The position numbers were made by a program, and so were the translations under genes. From Dermatemys mawii (lineage: Eukaryota; Chordata; Testudines; Dermatemydidae), in assembly GCA_007922305.1 (NCBI GenBank), contig ML677386.1, positions 9,804,222-9,868,221 on the forward strand: a DNA stretch of 64,000 nt. Reading direction: 5' to 3'. A model generated the notes under the pieces. It had not been told where the DNA came from. It saw only the letters and a list, made by a program, of their open reading frames with translations, and did not search any database. Positions 38,145-50,358 of this stretch are shown in pieces (the stretch's first letter is position 1; each line of letters opens with the position of its first letter).

Positions 38145-38400
38145 GGAGGAGGAGGAGGACCAAGAGAGACAGCATCACAACACAGGAGGGAGTGCTCTAA
38201 CCACTGAGCTAGGGAGCATTCTGATGTGGGACTCCCTTGAACTCTCCTGCTGATGCTGTTCCACGGTGGATAAATAATTAGAGAGTCATTGGGCATATGC
38301 AAGAGAGAGGGAAAGAGCATGACTCTGTAGCCTGGAGATTAGGGTACCAGTCTGGGAGGCGGGAGACTCAGGGTCTGGTTCCCCTGCTCCAAGGACTCAG
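38145..38400. repeat. Two tRNA-like SINE heads, opposite orientation
   Basis: 'gtgctctaaccactgagcta' (38192 region) is a minus-strand tRNA-like A-box segment. 'gggaggcgggagactcaggg' followed by 'tctggttcccctgctcc' (38356-38392) resembles a plus-strand head with a B box. The assignment is tentative. Confidence 0.35.
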
Positions 38401-40489
38401 GCTTCACCATCACCATCACCCTGTTCCTTCCATTTTGTGGGGAGGGTGCCAAACCCATTTTCACATGAAATAACTAAGCCACCTGACTGCATGAGAGGGG
38501 TTCCCAGTAATGAATTGCTAGAAAGAGGCCTCCATGCAGTCTAAACTTATGTGCCTATCTCTCCCCATTCATTAAACAGGGAGCCTAGGTGCCTATCTCA
38601 GGCTTTGTGGATCACAGCTTTGTTCTGGTGCCTGAAAAGCGATCTATACTTTACTCCAGTTCTCCAACAGATATTTCTGGGTACACTTTTGCAATAATTA
38701 AACCCATACAGACTATATGGACCCCATAGAAAATAGAGAATATAGAAGAATCTGAAAATGCCTTGACTCCTGATTGTACCAGGGAGCTGTTAGCTTGAGT
38801 GATACAAGTGATCCCAAAGTATGAGTTGACCCATCAATGCCGATCAGTCAAAGTGTGAAGTGAATTTTCCTGGTATCTCTCTCCTCTCAACCTTTTTAAA
38901 AGCTTAGCCATTATCTTTATGAAAATTATGTTTTTCCAGTGAATGAAGACAGACCTAACAGAGATAAGGGAAGAAATCCCATAACAGACTTCTATGATTA
39001 AACTCATGCAAAAGACAACAAAGCCAGGATATTCACAAGTGTTGCTCGTTATCGAACAAATGAAGCCTTTTAAAACAATGACTTTCAGCTGGAATACAGA
39101 TCATTAAGATTTACATTTCCAGTACACTTTCCTTGGTATTTTGTGGTAACAGTTAAAAGGCAACCTTCAATCAAGTCTCTTGGGTACTTTTTGGTACCCA
39201 GGTTTTGTTTTGAAGACATGATTTTTCAGACACATTTAAATCCTTAATGTATGGCAACCACATGATATTGCAGGGAAGGAGCAGAACACTTTTTCTGTCT
39301 AGTCTGAAGAAAATGGAGGGATAAACTAGGATAACTAGACAGAAAACAGGATATTGAAGTCCTGCAGCAGAGTGTGTTCTGACATTACTGTTTTCAAGCA
39401 CCTCAAGAACATAGGTTGGGAATGATCCATCAAGATATGACAAGCAAGTTTCCAGCTGGGAGCAAAGAGAAGATGATAGCTGAAAAAAGAAGCCAAGTTT
39501 CTCTAAGTGCAGTAGGCAGTTTGCTGAAACTGCAGGAGAGCTAGAAATTAGTCTGAGATTCTAAAATATTTACAGATATTCCTACATACCAAGGCAGCAC
39601 CTGCTGAAGCCAGCAGATATTAGCAAGGCCAAATTATCAACAAAGTTAGATTGTTTCATTCAGCTTTAGTGATTCCCTTGAAATATTATGTAGGAAACGA
39701 AAGTTACAGACTTCAGTAACCATGCCGCTCAAATTTAAACATTTAAACAAGTGAAAGTAAATATAATTCTGCCTCAATTTCTTAAACAGGAAAATCTATT
39801 TAGCAAATACAATTCACTTTTAAAAACAGAGTACAGCATATCAAACTGCACACAATGTGTCATGGAGTTTGTAATATAATTGTACCATAACAGAGGGTTA
39901 AACGCTATAGTACAGTGTTCTCAAAATACAGCTAATACAGGTGTACAGATCAATTGGTGATTATAAATAGAAAGCACAGCTAGTAGGTGAGGTAAATGTT
40001 ATTGGTAAAGGGACTTCTCTGTGCTATATTCTCTCTCTTACAGGGGGTCTATAAGGATAACCACTAAGGCTTATATTGACAGACTGAACACGATGGCTAA
40101 ACATCACTGAACATTCTGTGTTCTCGCTTTTCACTTAATTTTGTTACACTTTTTAAAAATGAGAAATGCCATTTTAAAAAGAACTCTTCCCCTACATTGG
40201 GTCATTGCTATATTTTCAGTAAATTCCCATTGCCACAGATGCCGGTGAAAGACATTATTTTAGCCTTATTACATCTGCTAGAAGAACATTATGCCCTACA
40301 GAAATACAGTGGAAACTATGACTGTCATTAAAAGTTTATAGATCAAATTATTAATGATAAAAACTTTAACATTCCCTAAAGGGCTTGGGTATTAAAAAAG
40401 AGAAGGGTTATTTTTATTTTCTTTATACATGTAAAATGGCTATAAACTTCAGAACAAGTATTAAACTGAGGGAAGTTTACATAACTCTG

Positions 40490-40675
40490 GATTAGGCCAT
40501 CGGTCACTTGACTCCCATACGGTAGCTCAATGTGGTGAAAGGTGAAGGAAGTCTTTGAGTTTTCATCTTCCCTGCTATCACTGTGTAAAATGGGGATGAA
40601 CTCCTTAGAAAAGTGCTTTGAGATCTACTGATGAAAAGCACTATAGAAGAGCTACATATTATTATTATATTTGAT
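40490..40675 (+). repeat. MIR-like or LINE-tail repeat
   Basis: 'tgtgtaaaatggggatgaac', 'aagtgctttgagatctactg' and 'gaaaagcactatagaagagc' resemble the tail of the SINE at 36185, ending in ATT repeats. Confidence 0.45.
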
Positions 40676-40993
40676 ATGTCCTCCGTTTCCAGACATCATA
40701 ATTCCCCTTCTCCACAATCTAAAAGTTACCAGGGGTAAAACAACTTTCATTTTACACCAAATGTAAAAAAGAGGTTAGGACATTTAATAAACAGGGATAA
40801 ATATCCACTTGGGATTGCATGGAAATCTATTTTGTAGAGTAAATAAATTCAGATTTGAATCCAGTCCTACAGAGGTGAAATGTTTGAACATTCACGTGCA
40901 ATTCTATCTACATTTTCACAAAGGAAGGAGTAACACAGATTTAAGTCAGTCACGAATAAAGATTAGATGGGCTAGCAGCCCAGTCACCAATAA

Positions 40994-43525
40994 CACCGGT
41001 CTACAATTTTTTAGAAGTCGTCTGCTTCAGAGATAAAATGTGATATTTATTATGTATTTTGATGTGCTGAATTCAAATATGACAATTAAAACAACTGATT
41101 GGCTACTGTTTCTAAGATATTTAAGTTTTTACATTTTATGTCTATGTATATTGTGTAGATAGTAGAGTTTTAATCATAAATTGTAAACCTAGGTCTTTTC
41201 ATGTGTTTATGGTTGCTTTACATGATAATATTTCACCTGTCCTGTTTATGTAACACTTTAAAAATCAGCAAAAGGGTTATATAAATAAAATGTATTATGA
41301 AACAAAAGGCAAAAAACTATTATGTACATAGTTTAGTCCTATTCAGTGTCTACTCGGCGCTTCTTGGCTTGTCTCTTGTATTCATTAAATGGAGCATCTC
41401 TTGTCACTGTCCAGCAATAGTCTGCAAGCATTGATGGGCTCCATTTGCCCTGATACCGTTTCTCCATTGTTGCAATGTCCTGGTGAAATCGCTCGCCGCT
41501 CATTGCTCCGCAGTTTGGTGGAAAAAAATCTAGATGAGAGTGCAAAAAATGTATCTTTAGTGACATGTTGCAACCAAGGCTTTTGTATGCCTTGAGGAGG
41601 TTTTCCACCAATAACCTGTGGTTGTCTGCCTTGTTGTTTCCAAGAAAATGTATTGCCACTGACTGGAAGGCTTTCCATGCCGTCTTTTCCTTGCCACGCA
41701 GTGTATGGTCGAATGCATCATCTCGAAGAAGTTCACGAATCTGAGGACCAACAAAGACACCTTCCTTTATCTTAGCTTCACTTAACCTTGGACATTTTCC
41801 ACGGAGGTACTTGAAAGCTGCTTGTGTTTTGTCAATGGCCTTGACAAAGTTCTTCATCAGACCCAGCTTGATGTGTAAGGGTGGTAACAAAATCTTCCTT
41901 GATTCAACAAGTGGTGGATGCTGAACACTTTTCCTCCCAGGCTCCAATGACTGTCAGAGTGGCCAATCTTTCTTGATGTAGTGGGAATCTCTTGCACGAC
42001 TATCCCATTCGCAGAGAAAACAGCAGTACTTCGTGTATCCAGTCTGCAGACCAAGCAAGAGAGCAACAACCTTCAAATCGCCACAAAGCTGCCACTGATG
42101 TTGGTCATAGTTTATGCACCTCAAAAGTTGTTTCATGTTGTCATAGGTTTCCTTCATATGGACTGCATGACCAACTGGAATTGATGGCAAAACATTGCCA
42201 TTATGCAGCAAAACAGCTTTAAGACTCATCTTCGATGAATCAATGAAGAGTCTCCACTCATCTGGATCATGAACGATGTTGAGGGCTGCCATCACACCAT
42301 CGATGTTGTTGCAGGCTACAAGATCACTTTCCATGAAGAAGAATGGGACAAGTTCCTTTTGACGGTCACGGAACATGGAAGCCCTAACATCACCTGCCAA
42401 GAGATTCCACTGCTGTAGTCTGGAGCCCAACAGCTGTGCCTTACTCTTGGGTAGTTCCAAATCCCTGACAAGGTCATTCAGTTCAGCTTGTGTTATGAGG
42501 TGTGGTTCAGAGGAGGAGGATGGGAGAAAATGTGGGTCCTGTGACATTGATGGTTCAGGACCAGAAGTTTCATCCTCTTCCTCTTCTGACTCAAGTGAGA
42601 ATGATTCTGGTGCATCAGGAATCGGCAGTCCTTCTCCGTGGGGTATTGGGCGTATAGCTGATGGAATGTTTGGATAATGCACAGTCCATTTTTTCTTCGA
42701 CACACCTTTCCCAACTAGAGGCACCATGCAGAAGTAACAATTGCTGGTATAATCTGTTGGCTCTCTCCAAATCCTTGGCACTGCAAAAGGCATAGATTTC
42801 CTTTTCCTGTTCAACCACTGGCGAAGATTTGTTGCACAAGTGTTGCAGCATATGCGTGGGGACCACCTCTTGTCCTGATCTCCAATTTTGCAGCCAAAAT
42901 AAAGGGGATAGGCTTTCTTAACCATAGTGGTTATACTGCGCTTTTGTGATGCAAAAGTCACTTCACCACAAACATAGCAGAAGTTATCTGCACTGTTCAC
43001 ACAAGTACGAGGCATCTCTGCTCACTTTGGCTAAACAGCAATGTGTCCCTTTGCAAAATCAAACACTGACAAATAAGAGCGCACGACACTGTAGGATTTC
43101 TAGAGCTGATATAGGAGAATTTGTTCAGCAGAGTGATGTAAGCTTTGTTATGATTGCATCATCCATGACTTCTAGGAATAACATGATGCAATTCATATCA
43201 TGTATGATGCAATACCAGCTTCAGATTGCATCATTCACTGTTTTGCCTAAAAAGCAAGTACTGTCCAAACCCAGTCATAGATTTATTCATAGATCCAGTC
43301 AAAGATGTATTTTAGTCATTTCTGGTTTAAAGTGAGATCCCTTCCCTTTATAACTCACTTATCGTCCGCCATTCCCATGTCAAGGGTCGTATATACTGAC
43401 CCAATAGCATATCTTGAAAACTAGAGCCAATCAACAATTTTAAGCATCATTTTCGTTCTCAGTGACTCAGAATTAGTAAAGTTTGACTACATTTATTTCA
43501 GAAGCATTTTGGCAGTAGAGCAGTG
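40994..43525 (-). mobile_element. Near-complete CMC (CACTA)-like DNA transposon, 2532 bp
   Basis: The left end is CACCGGTCTAC. The right end, inverted, is CACTGCTCTAC. Both are flanked by TAA (40991-40993 and 43526-43528). After a short indel the inverted repeats resume: TGCTTCAGAGATAAAATGT against TGCTTCTGAAATAAATGT. Further in, 'ctgattggctactgtttcta' pairs with 'ttgattggctctagttttca', so the inverted repeats span about 130 bp. CAC ends with a 3-bp target duplication fit the CACTA-Mirage-Chapaev group. A single transposase frame on the minus strand fills 41339-43015, with a 510-bp leader and a 345-bp trailer. Zator or an unclassified group are the alternatives. Confidence 0.75.
41339..43015 (-). 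pseudogene. CMC-like transposase, one in-frame stop (558 codons)
   Basis: The frame runs uninterrupted for 353 codons from ATG at 43015, meets TGA at 41954-41956, then continues in the same frame for 204 codons to a stop just before 41339. Codons 11-100 form a Cys-rich putative DNA-binding region: C13-x2-C16, C42, C56/C57/C60 and C93-x2-C96. An acidic serine linker follows (about 138-170). The catalytic core candidates are D259 (LFIDSS), D313 (CGDLK), C332-x2-C335, H489-x4-H494 (IHFLHSH) and E508 (GERFHQD). This D, D, C(2)C, H(4)H, E order is what I remember as the CMC signature. The C-terminus is basic (KRQAKKRR), a possible nuclear signal. The TGA could come from CGA by CpG decay. Around E508 relatives I remember carry three more residues (DEH), so a 9-bp in-frame loss is possible. 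Confidence 0.75.
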
Positions 43526-44503
43526 TAATCTAAAGATTCTTCTCACCATTATATTCCAACACTTTGAAGTTCAGGTCAGTGGTATGTGAAAGCTGATGTT
43601 TAAGGGAAAGGGGCCCATAATAAGGAATAATCTTATTTTGTAGAGAGAAACCTGTTCAGGGCCCCAGTGAATTTCCTGGACACTTTGATGGGGCAGGGAC
43701 AGAGGATGTGAAGTGTAAGTAGGCACCAGCACTTCAAATGATTAAATAGAAGGGGAGGGAAGGAGCAACGAAGATACAAAGGAAAGAAGTTGTTTCATGC
43801 AGAACTAAATTCCAAGTCTAAGTGTGAGAATGGGGTATGGGGTTGAAATGTTTAGACAAATTTTAGATGTGAATCAAAATGTTCCACCCTTCAGTTTAAC
43901 TCCTATGTGCCGTACCTGAAGTCAAGTGGAGTTTACCTACTCACTTTCATGGATTCAGGGCTTGCTTTTCTACAATAGAAATAACACTTCCCTCCTTCTG
44001 CTGGAAGATTGTTTGGGGACTAGAGAACTAAGGGATAATGAAATCCCAAGAGGTAGGGGTTGCAGTGGCAGTTTTGCTAGCCCTCACTTAAGATAGGAAG
44101 AGATGTTTACACAGACAGTTTAAAATTCTTTGGGCTTGGATGTTTTGCTAAAGTTCAATAGTTTTAGCAGAAAGCTCTGCATGAAAGATTCAAACCAACT
44201 CACCCACCTCTACAATGAAATGTGGAAAAGTTGCAGTTGGCCCTTCTACCTATTATGATGTCACTATATTGATTTTCATTCTTCCAGTCCCTGAGAGAGT
44301 GCCATCCAATGGAAATACAAAAATCAAAACCTTAAACTCCTGATATTTCTAAGTAAAACATAACAAAAGAAAAAAAAACTCTTCTTGGAAAAAAATGGTC
44401 ATCTTTAAACATCACAATGGACACAAGCAAGAATTTTTTTCTTTAAAAACAAGACAAACTAAAGGCAACATTAATCAACATTCTGACAATATTTATTACA
44501 AAC

Positions 44504-44654
44504 CTCTCACTTCCTGCTGATGATATTCTTTGTTTTTAAGTATGGGGTGTGAAATCCATAGCCAAGGATGATGCTTGCGGAGCTGAGGAAGTATGTAATG
44601 TGTTACGAATCCCACAGTCCATGCTACAGCAAACAGCACAATGCTAAGAAATGG
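44504..44654 (-). CDS. PCNX2: PCNX2 coding exon (third in window)
   Basis: This exon is 151 bp, entering in phase 0 and leaving in phase 1. The acceptor is 'tttgcttcag' before CCA-TTT. The translation starts PFLSIVLFAVAW, a membrane helix, and continues GFVTHYILPQLRKHHPWLW and then SHPILKNKEYHQQEVR. These are hallmark pecanex motifs. Two donors are possible. GTGAGA at 44510 would end the exon on a whole codon. GTTTGT at 44503 ends it with a single G, which the next exon's AT completes to give EVR-D-AAHLMW, matching the conserved EVRD(V/A)AHLMW. I chose the second for that reason, although its sequence is the weaker donor. The following intron is 8.8 kb and contains the CMC-like transposon and a MIR SINE. 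Confidence 0.9.
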
Positions 44655-45211
44655 CTGAAGCAAAGGAGGAAAATAATGGAATCACATTTACAAAAAATAT
44701 TTTATAGACACACAATATTTTTAATGTACAACAATTTAATCTTCCTAATACATTTGCAAGAAATATTGATTCTTATATAAAAAGCATCAAAGACTACAGG
44801 TGGGAAACAGATGTGGGGCTCAGGAAATGAAAGGCACAACCTTTGTTCTTTTTCAAAATGTACTTTACACATACATTTATCCAGTATTGTAACTAGAATT
44901 AAAAAAGCTAAATTAGTCAGGTTCATGTAAAAATCCCTCTTTCAATAGTTTCTCTGTCATAAAAAAAGACCAGTATAAAGCAAAGAATTAGGGAAAACAA
45001 TTACTAAATGCATTACATTGTGCCTAATATAAATACCTATAACTGATTTGCAGTTTATATCAAAAACCTTGAAAATTATCTTTGCCACTAAATAATTTTT
45101 CCTTAACTTTTCTCTTCACAGTTCCTCTCTATTCTTAGCCATGTAGTTTGCATAATAGAGATGATATTATAGGGGAAAAAATATCTAAAAGCTGGGGATT
45201 ACAATACATAC
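44655..45211 (-). other. PCNX2 intron, 557 bp
   Basis: It is AT-rich, with donor GTATGT and acceptor TTCAG, and contains no repeat or coding segment I can identify. Confidence 0.85.
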
Positions 45212-45304
45212 CCTTAATGACAGAAACACAGTGCTGGCACTGACTGCAAATGATAGAACAGCAGCCACTGTGCAGACAATGAGATCCGATTTCAAGATTT
45301 CCTT
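45212..45304 (-). CDS. PCNX2: PCNX2 coding exon (second in window)
   Basis: This exon is 93 bp (31 codons), phase 0 at both ends. The minus-strand acceptor is 'ttcacag' before AAG-GAA, and the donor is GTATGT after TTA-AGG. The translation runs KEILKSDLIVCTVAAV, then VLSFAVSASTVFLSLR. It is a hydrophobic membrane-spanning segment typical of the pecanex core and follows the previous exon's PEKMRESV without a gap. The intron to the next exon is only 557 bp, the shortest seen here. The C-V-A-A-V-L-S-F-A-V-S-A-S wording is characteristic of PCNX2 as I remember it. It differs from PCNX1, which reads VVCIVIGVLYFAI at this point. Confidence 0.9.
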
Positions 45305-47103
45305 CTGTGAATACAATTTTTTTAAAATACAAAATTATCAAGTGAATACTATTTTAACTGGATACATTCAATTAATCCATTATGAATTACTGATAGTTTG
45401 CACTGTGATGACAGTTGATGTTGATTTACAATATATTTTAACGTAAGGGTATTTTCTTCAATATGCTTTGCAAAAATATTTCCCCGCACACTACATTTGT
45501 TAAAAAGAGCCTGTCAATCATATTAACATGTTATCAACATTCATTTTAAAACATGAAAGTTAAAACTAAAATGGTTTTATATTAAATTTGTGTCTCTGTT
45601 TATGCAATGGTATTTGTGGGGTTTTCTATATTTTTGAAAATGGGAACAATCTGTTAATATTCTGGTTCCATTTCCTGTTTGGAAGCATTGATACTCTCAT
45701 GCTAATGCACTGTTTCTTCCAGTGCTTAAATAATCTGTGCTTTCTGGGAGAATTTCTGTAATGTGTTCATAGACATCAATGATAATACATTTATTATTAT
45801 GGACTACAGAGATGGGTCCAAGTTGTAATGTTTGGTTCAATATAAGAGTCCAAATTTCTCCAAGATTTGGGGGTTTTCATAATATCTCTATTATTATGTA
45901 ATGATAAGGAAAGATAAAAATCTATCTTCAAGTAAAGAACTATAACTGGGCTGGAGTAACTGTGTTTTGGAGAAGTAGAAAAATATGTTCTTCCTAACCT
46001 ATTTTTCTTGTGATTAAAATTTCACGAACAAACAAATTAACAAGGTAGTTTTTGAGCTATGTGAATTACTGAACCATTGTATTTTAGAGCTTACAGAAAC
46101 GTCTTTGGTTAGCAAACCAATAACTTGTCTTAGACTTATGACTAGAGGGTTACTTAACGCTGGTGGCAAATGAAGGTGCTGACTGATATAAACGGAATGC
46201 CTGCTACTAGATATTTATCAAAATACTGACTCATAGTGCTTTAATTTAAAGACTCCTAGAAACCTGAGACACAACAAAATTTAACTTAAAAGAAAACTTC
46301 ATCTGATTCAAGATGTTACTGCGACTGTGCACCCAGCACCAATAGTCAGCCTAACCAACAAGTGTTTCTGTGGGGAGGAGGAAGAGAACATAAATAATGC
46401 TAGGATATCAGACCCAACAGTAGGGAGATAAAAATGAATAAACACTTGAACAACAAATTGATTTTAAAGTACAGGGGGAGCTGTCAGTGACCACTATATT
46501 TTAGTTGCTTAACGATTATGGTTATCATAAGATGATTGTGACCTGTTTCTGAGTAACACTTACACTGTTTACAGCAGGCCTTTGAAATTCAGCTGGACTA
46601 AAACCCTTTGGCTTGAGAAGTGCTTTTTCTGTATCCCATAAAACTCCACTCAAGTTTAGCTGAAATATTAAGTGTTATTTGTCCTTTTCCTTCTCTGGCT
46701 TGCGTTCCCCAGGAAAAATGTTGGCAGACTGCCAAAGTATTAATGGAACATGAACATTCTAAAGAACTAGACCAAACCACTGCCAAAACAGCAGCACCAG
46801 AACCACCATATACATGTTCTGGTAATGTATGGAACGTAGGAGGAGTGTGAGCAGAGCTGATGCAGACTTCCAACAATCACCCTGCCAGCCTGGACTCAGC
46901 ACATGGCTCTAGTGGTCCATAGCACCTCTGAAGACACCACATGGGACAGAAGCATCCCAGCTCAAGGGGGTAGAGGGAAAGAGAGAACCGGACCAGGCCA
47001 GCCCCTCGCCATCAGCTAACTCCTGATCTCCTACCTGGTCCTGCCCCAGTGGCCCATTCTCACCCACAGGATAACAGCCTTCTCCTGCCACTGGCTAATG
47101 TAG

Positions 47104-47184
47104 TTAGCCCTGTAGCTCAAGTGGTAGCAGCTGTGCATCAGTACTGAAAGCTCAGGATTGAAACCCTGATGATGATGATGATGC
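47104..47184 (+). repeat. tRNA-like SINE head with (GAT)n tail
   Basis: 'tgtagctcaagtggtagcag' fits a pol III A box, and 'aggattgaaaccct' a B-box/T-loop, about 30 bp apart, followed by five GAT units. It is too short and mutated to be a functional tRNA. Confidence 0.45.
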
Positions 47185-49316
47185 ACATAATGGAATTTAT
47201 TTTTACCTTTTTTCCTCATTAAAAATTCTAGAAAATTACATACTAAAAACTACATTAAATGAATGTTATTTAGGTTGCAAAGTTGAGCATTTGAAAGCTA
47301 GAAAATGCTAGATTTATGGTTGCTTGTACAACCTTAATTTAGCCCTGCTGTGTATATTATAATATATTGTAATATAATCTTTAATTACATGATCACATAC
47401 CATTCTCAGTAATGTCAACTCCAAGCACGACCCCAAAGAAATCATGATGTTAGCTAAAAATTAAAAAATGTACTCGGGTCATGTTTTCAAAGTTAGACTG
47501 AAGGATAGGAACTTACTATTTTTAAAATGAAGGCTGATATTCTCATGTAATCATATGCCTCCCGGAGCTGGGGTTTTAAGAAAAACATCACCTATCATGA
47601 CATTTGAACAAGATGGTGACAGTTGATGAGAGTAAATAAAACACTGAACGTTTTCCACAAGACCCCATGCACATGGGGCTACACCGAATGGACACACAAG
47701 CAGGGTGAATTAAGATTACACAGGCTACCATTTCCTACCTTTCTAGTCCTTGACTTTGCAACCTACCTGGCATGTCTTTAATGTAATGTTTGGTATACAT
47801 TATGTGTGACCTCTAATGTTAGTAAAAATTCAATAGTGAAATAATCACTACCATTGGGATCGTTTTGAATTTTCGGGTAAAAACATCATATAGACAAAGA
47901 CTCAACATCACCCATCCACCATTCTATCAAATAAATATTGCTTTATTTTTCAAAAGAATATTCTGGATACCTCCTGCTTGTGAGAATAAACAGGAAAATG
48001 TGCGGTAATTTTATTCTTCTTGTTTTAAATTATACACTGGGGGCTTTGTATACATTCTTTTACTAGCTATCTGACTGTTTGTACTAAAGGCTCGAAGGAA
48101 GTTGAGTTTGAATGTAACACATTAACACCCTCAGGCCACTGGTTAATGCAGTAATCAACCATGGGGATGCCTATAGAAATTAATTATAATGCTTGGAAGC
48201 TCCATTCTCAAAGTTGAATGATTAATTATCCATCACAGCTGCTTTGTAATTCCAGTTTCCAAAGCTGACAATTCTTACATAGTCATTTGAGTAGAGAAAA
48301 ACTCGTAAAGGTCATGTAGCTAAACATTACAAATGCTATACTGATTACTACTAACATGAATATTATACAACACAACAGATTTATTTTAATATTTAAACTA
48401 TTTGCTTTCTTCTTGGGAGGTGAACCAGTTATTTATATCTGGAATATATTGAATGAAAGGGCGCTAATTTAGCCTGAATATTATGCATGTTTTATTCATA
48501 GGTGCAGAGGCCAGTGGACACTGGACATTTTGTTGCACTTTGACATCTTATACAGTTGTCAGTGGAGGAAAAAGCTTGTTTGGGCCATTATACAGGGGCA
48601 TGCCGAGGGAAACAAAATGGGGAAGGATATGTTATTAAAACTTCTCCTTCTGGTCCTTGTGAAACAGTGTACCCAATTTCCAGATTGATCAAAGTTCTCC
48701 TTAAAGAGGATTTGAAAGCTATTTTTAGTTTGCTTTTGAAAATTAATCAAAACCAGAGCTGGTTACGATAGCACACTTCCTTAACTTTAGTGGAATAAGA
48801 GCAGAATGGATTGTTGTTTGAATGTTTCCCTCAAATTTGATGCACATAGCTTTTTAGCTCTCTACACTCACCAATTTGCTATACGGGCATTGCACTGTAA
48901 GAATAATTGTAGAGAACCTATTTAACTTAAGTCAACTATTTATTAAGGCATAGATGCCAGCCACTAAAGGGTTTAGACAGAGCACATATTAAACTACAAT
49001 TTCAATCTCCTCTTCCGGGAGTACTATCTGTGTCCCAGCACGAAAGAGTTAGCACTACATAAACCAATTTAGACTTGTGCACATCTGCTTACATTAATAT
49101 ATAAACTGGAGGAAACCCAAACAGAGGAAGAAAGGAAGATACAGCATTAGGAGGCCCATGTAGCAGCCAGTAAAAACAGCCTGTGTTTCTAGAAAACTAC
49201 ATGAGATGTCAAATGTGTGCAGCAGAAATGTGCAGCTGACAAGCGCTATGTGAAATTCCCTGGCAGAAAAGAGCACCAAGAAACAAATTCAACCACAAAA
49301 AAAGGACCAAGACACC

Positions 49317-49500
49317 AAGGCCCTGTCTAGATTACCAGTACAGCCATGCCAGAGCTCTACAATGGAACAGTTATCCCCTTTTCTTAGTTACATGGTTCCA
49401 GTCTGCAATATAGTCAGGACCTTAATTGTGTTTTTAACCAGATCCTCATCTGCACTCTGAAATGAAATGGTTGTAACCAGTTCAAGGGACGGCCATATTG
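49317..49500. repeat. MITE-like dispersed repeat
   Basis: It begins 'aaggccctgtctagattacc', a decayed form of the 'aaggccctgtctacactg' family. The 3' boundary is not defined. Confidence 0.35.
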
Positions 49501-50138
49501 TTAACTGGGTCAGTCTTCTGACATGGTTCGACTTGCTGAATAGATGAGGTCAGACTGTACACTTGCCCCAGGCAATGAGCAATAAGTGGAAGAGATGTGT
49601 GGGTTATAAAATCAGAAGAAAATTATGCCTCCCCCTATACCTACAATACAGTCAACCAGTTCATAGAAATCAGTTGACAGTGGATTGTGCTCAGAAGCTA
49701 CATACCAAGAACACCAGAGTATGTAGTCAAGCTTTATAATAAATACTTCATATCTTTGCTTAGAAGCCTCCCTCCATTAATAGCCATACCTCTACTATGC
49801 AATTTAACCAAGTAAAATAATAAAGTTTAACAGAAGCTGTGGCTTCTACACCAAGCAATAAAGTAGTGTATTTTCCATTCACTCCTTAAACACTACTTAC
49901 CCCCACAGATACTTACACTTTAGGGATTATCTAGCTCCCCGCAGTGCTTTGAGGTGGCCATTATGGATGCTGTGCTGAAGAGGAGGAAAGATGTCTAGCT
50001 GCTGGGAAGCAGGGCCATTCCAAACTTTTGGATGGAATTAGCCACACCTTAGCCCTTTTGCGAACTCCATCCTTGACCAGCCTGAATTCCTGAGGTACCC
50101 ACCTTCCCCTGGGGATCAGTCACCAATACTTTCCTAAG

Positions 50139-50290
50139 GCCATGTCTACAGTGGCAGAGTTTTTTCATTGAAAGTTTTGTTGACAATCAAAAAGCGCTAA
50201 AAGAAAAGGTTGTTCCATGTTCTCACTGTCTTCCTCTGTCGGCAGAGCGCATCCACACTTGAGGTAGTAGCATTGACAACTGAGCATTGT
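50139..50290. repeat. 'Aaggccatgtctaca' dispersed DNA element, fragment
   Basis: It starts 'aaggccatgtctacagtggc', and 'agttttgttgacaatcaaaa' and 'ctctgtcggcagagcgcatc' follow. I recognise it as a frequent turtle repeat. It ends within 70 bp of the PCNX2 exon. Confidence 0.5.
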
Positions 50291-50358
50291 TAAGGGATTC
50301 CACATAGGTGAATTGCAGGTTTCTAGTACATAAAATAAATAATTTAAAAAAGTCTTAC

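Larger units (their letters stand above)
35746..44503 (-). other. PCNX2 intron, 8.8 kb
   Basis: It contains a MIR SINE, degenerate repeats and two tRNA-like SINE heads near 38.1-38.4 kb, and the complete CMC-like transposon. The purine-rich stretch 37600-38110 looks like an old, unidentified interspersed repeat. Stretches 36400-37460, 38600-40490 and 43529-44500 hold nothing I can name. Confidence 0.8.
45305..50358 (-). other. PCNX2 intron, 5.05 kb
   Basis: It contains a tRNA-like SINE head at 47104 and two repeats near 49.3 and 50.1 kb. Stretches 45305-47100, 47190-49316 and 49500-50138 hold no gene or repeat I can name. A small splice-flanked frame near 47400-47440 was considered and rejected as an exon. 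Confidence 0.8.

Noticed and set aside
44505..44510. GTGAGA as the donor of the third PCNX2 exon
   Set aside because: It would join the previous whole codon to AT-GCT and break the conserved EVRDxAHLMW reading; the GT at 44503 keeps it.
47104..47170. Functional tRNA gene
   Set aside because: A and B boxes are recognisable but acceptor and anticodon stems do not pair and a (GAT)n tail follows; better read as a SINE head.
47400..47450. Minus-strand AG ... GTATGT bounded segment that could be a small exon
   Set aside because: The PCNX2 protein is continuous between the exons at 50359 and 45212, so no exon is needed here, and the translation matches nothing in the family.
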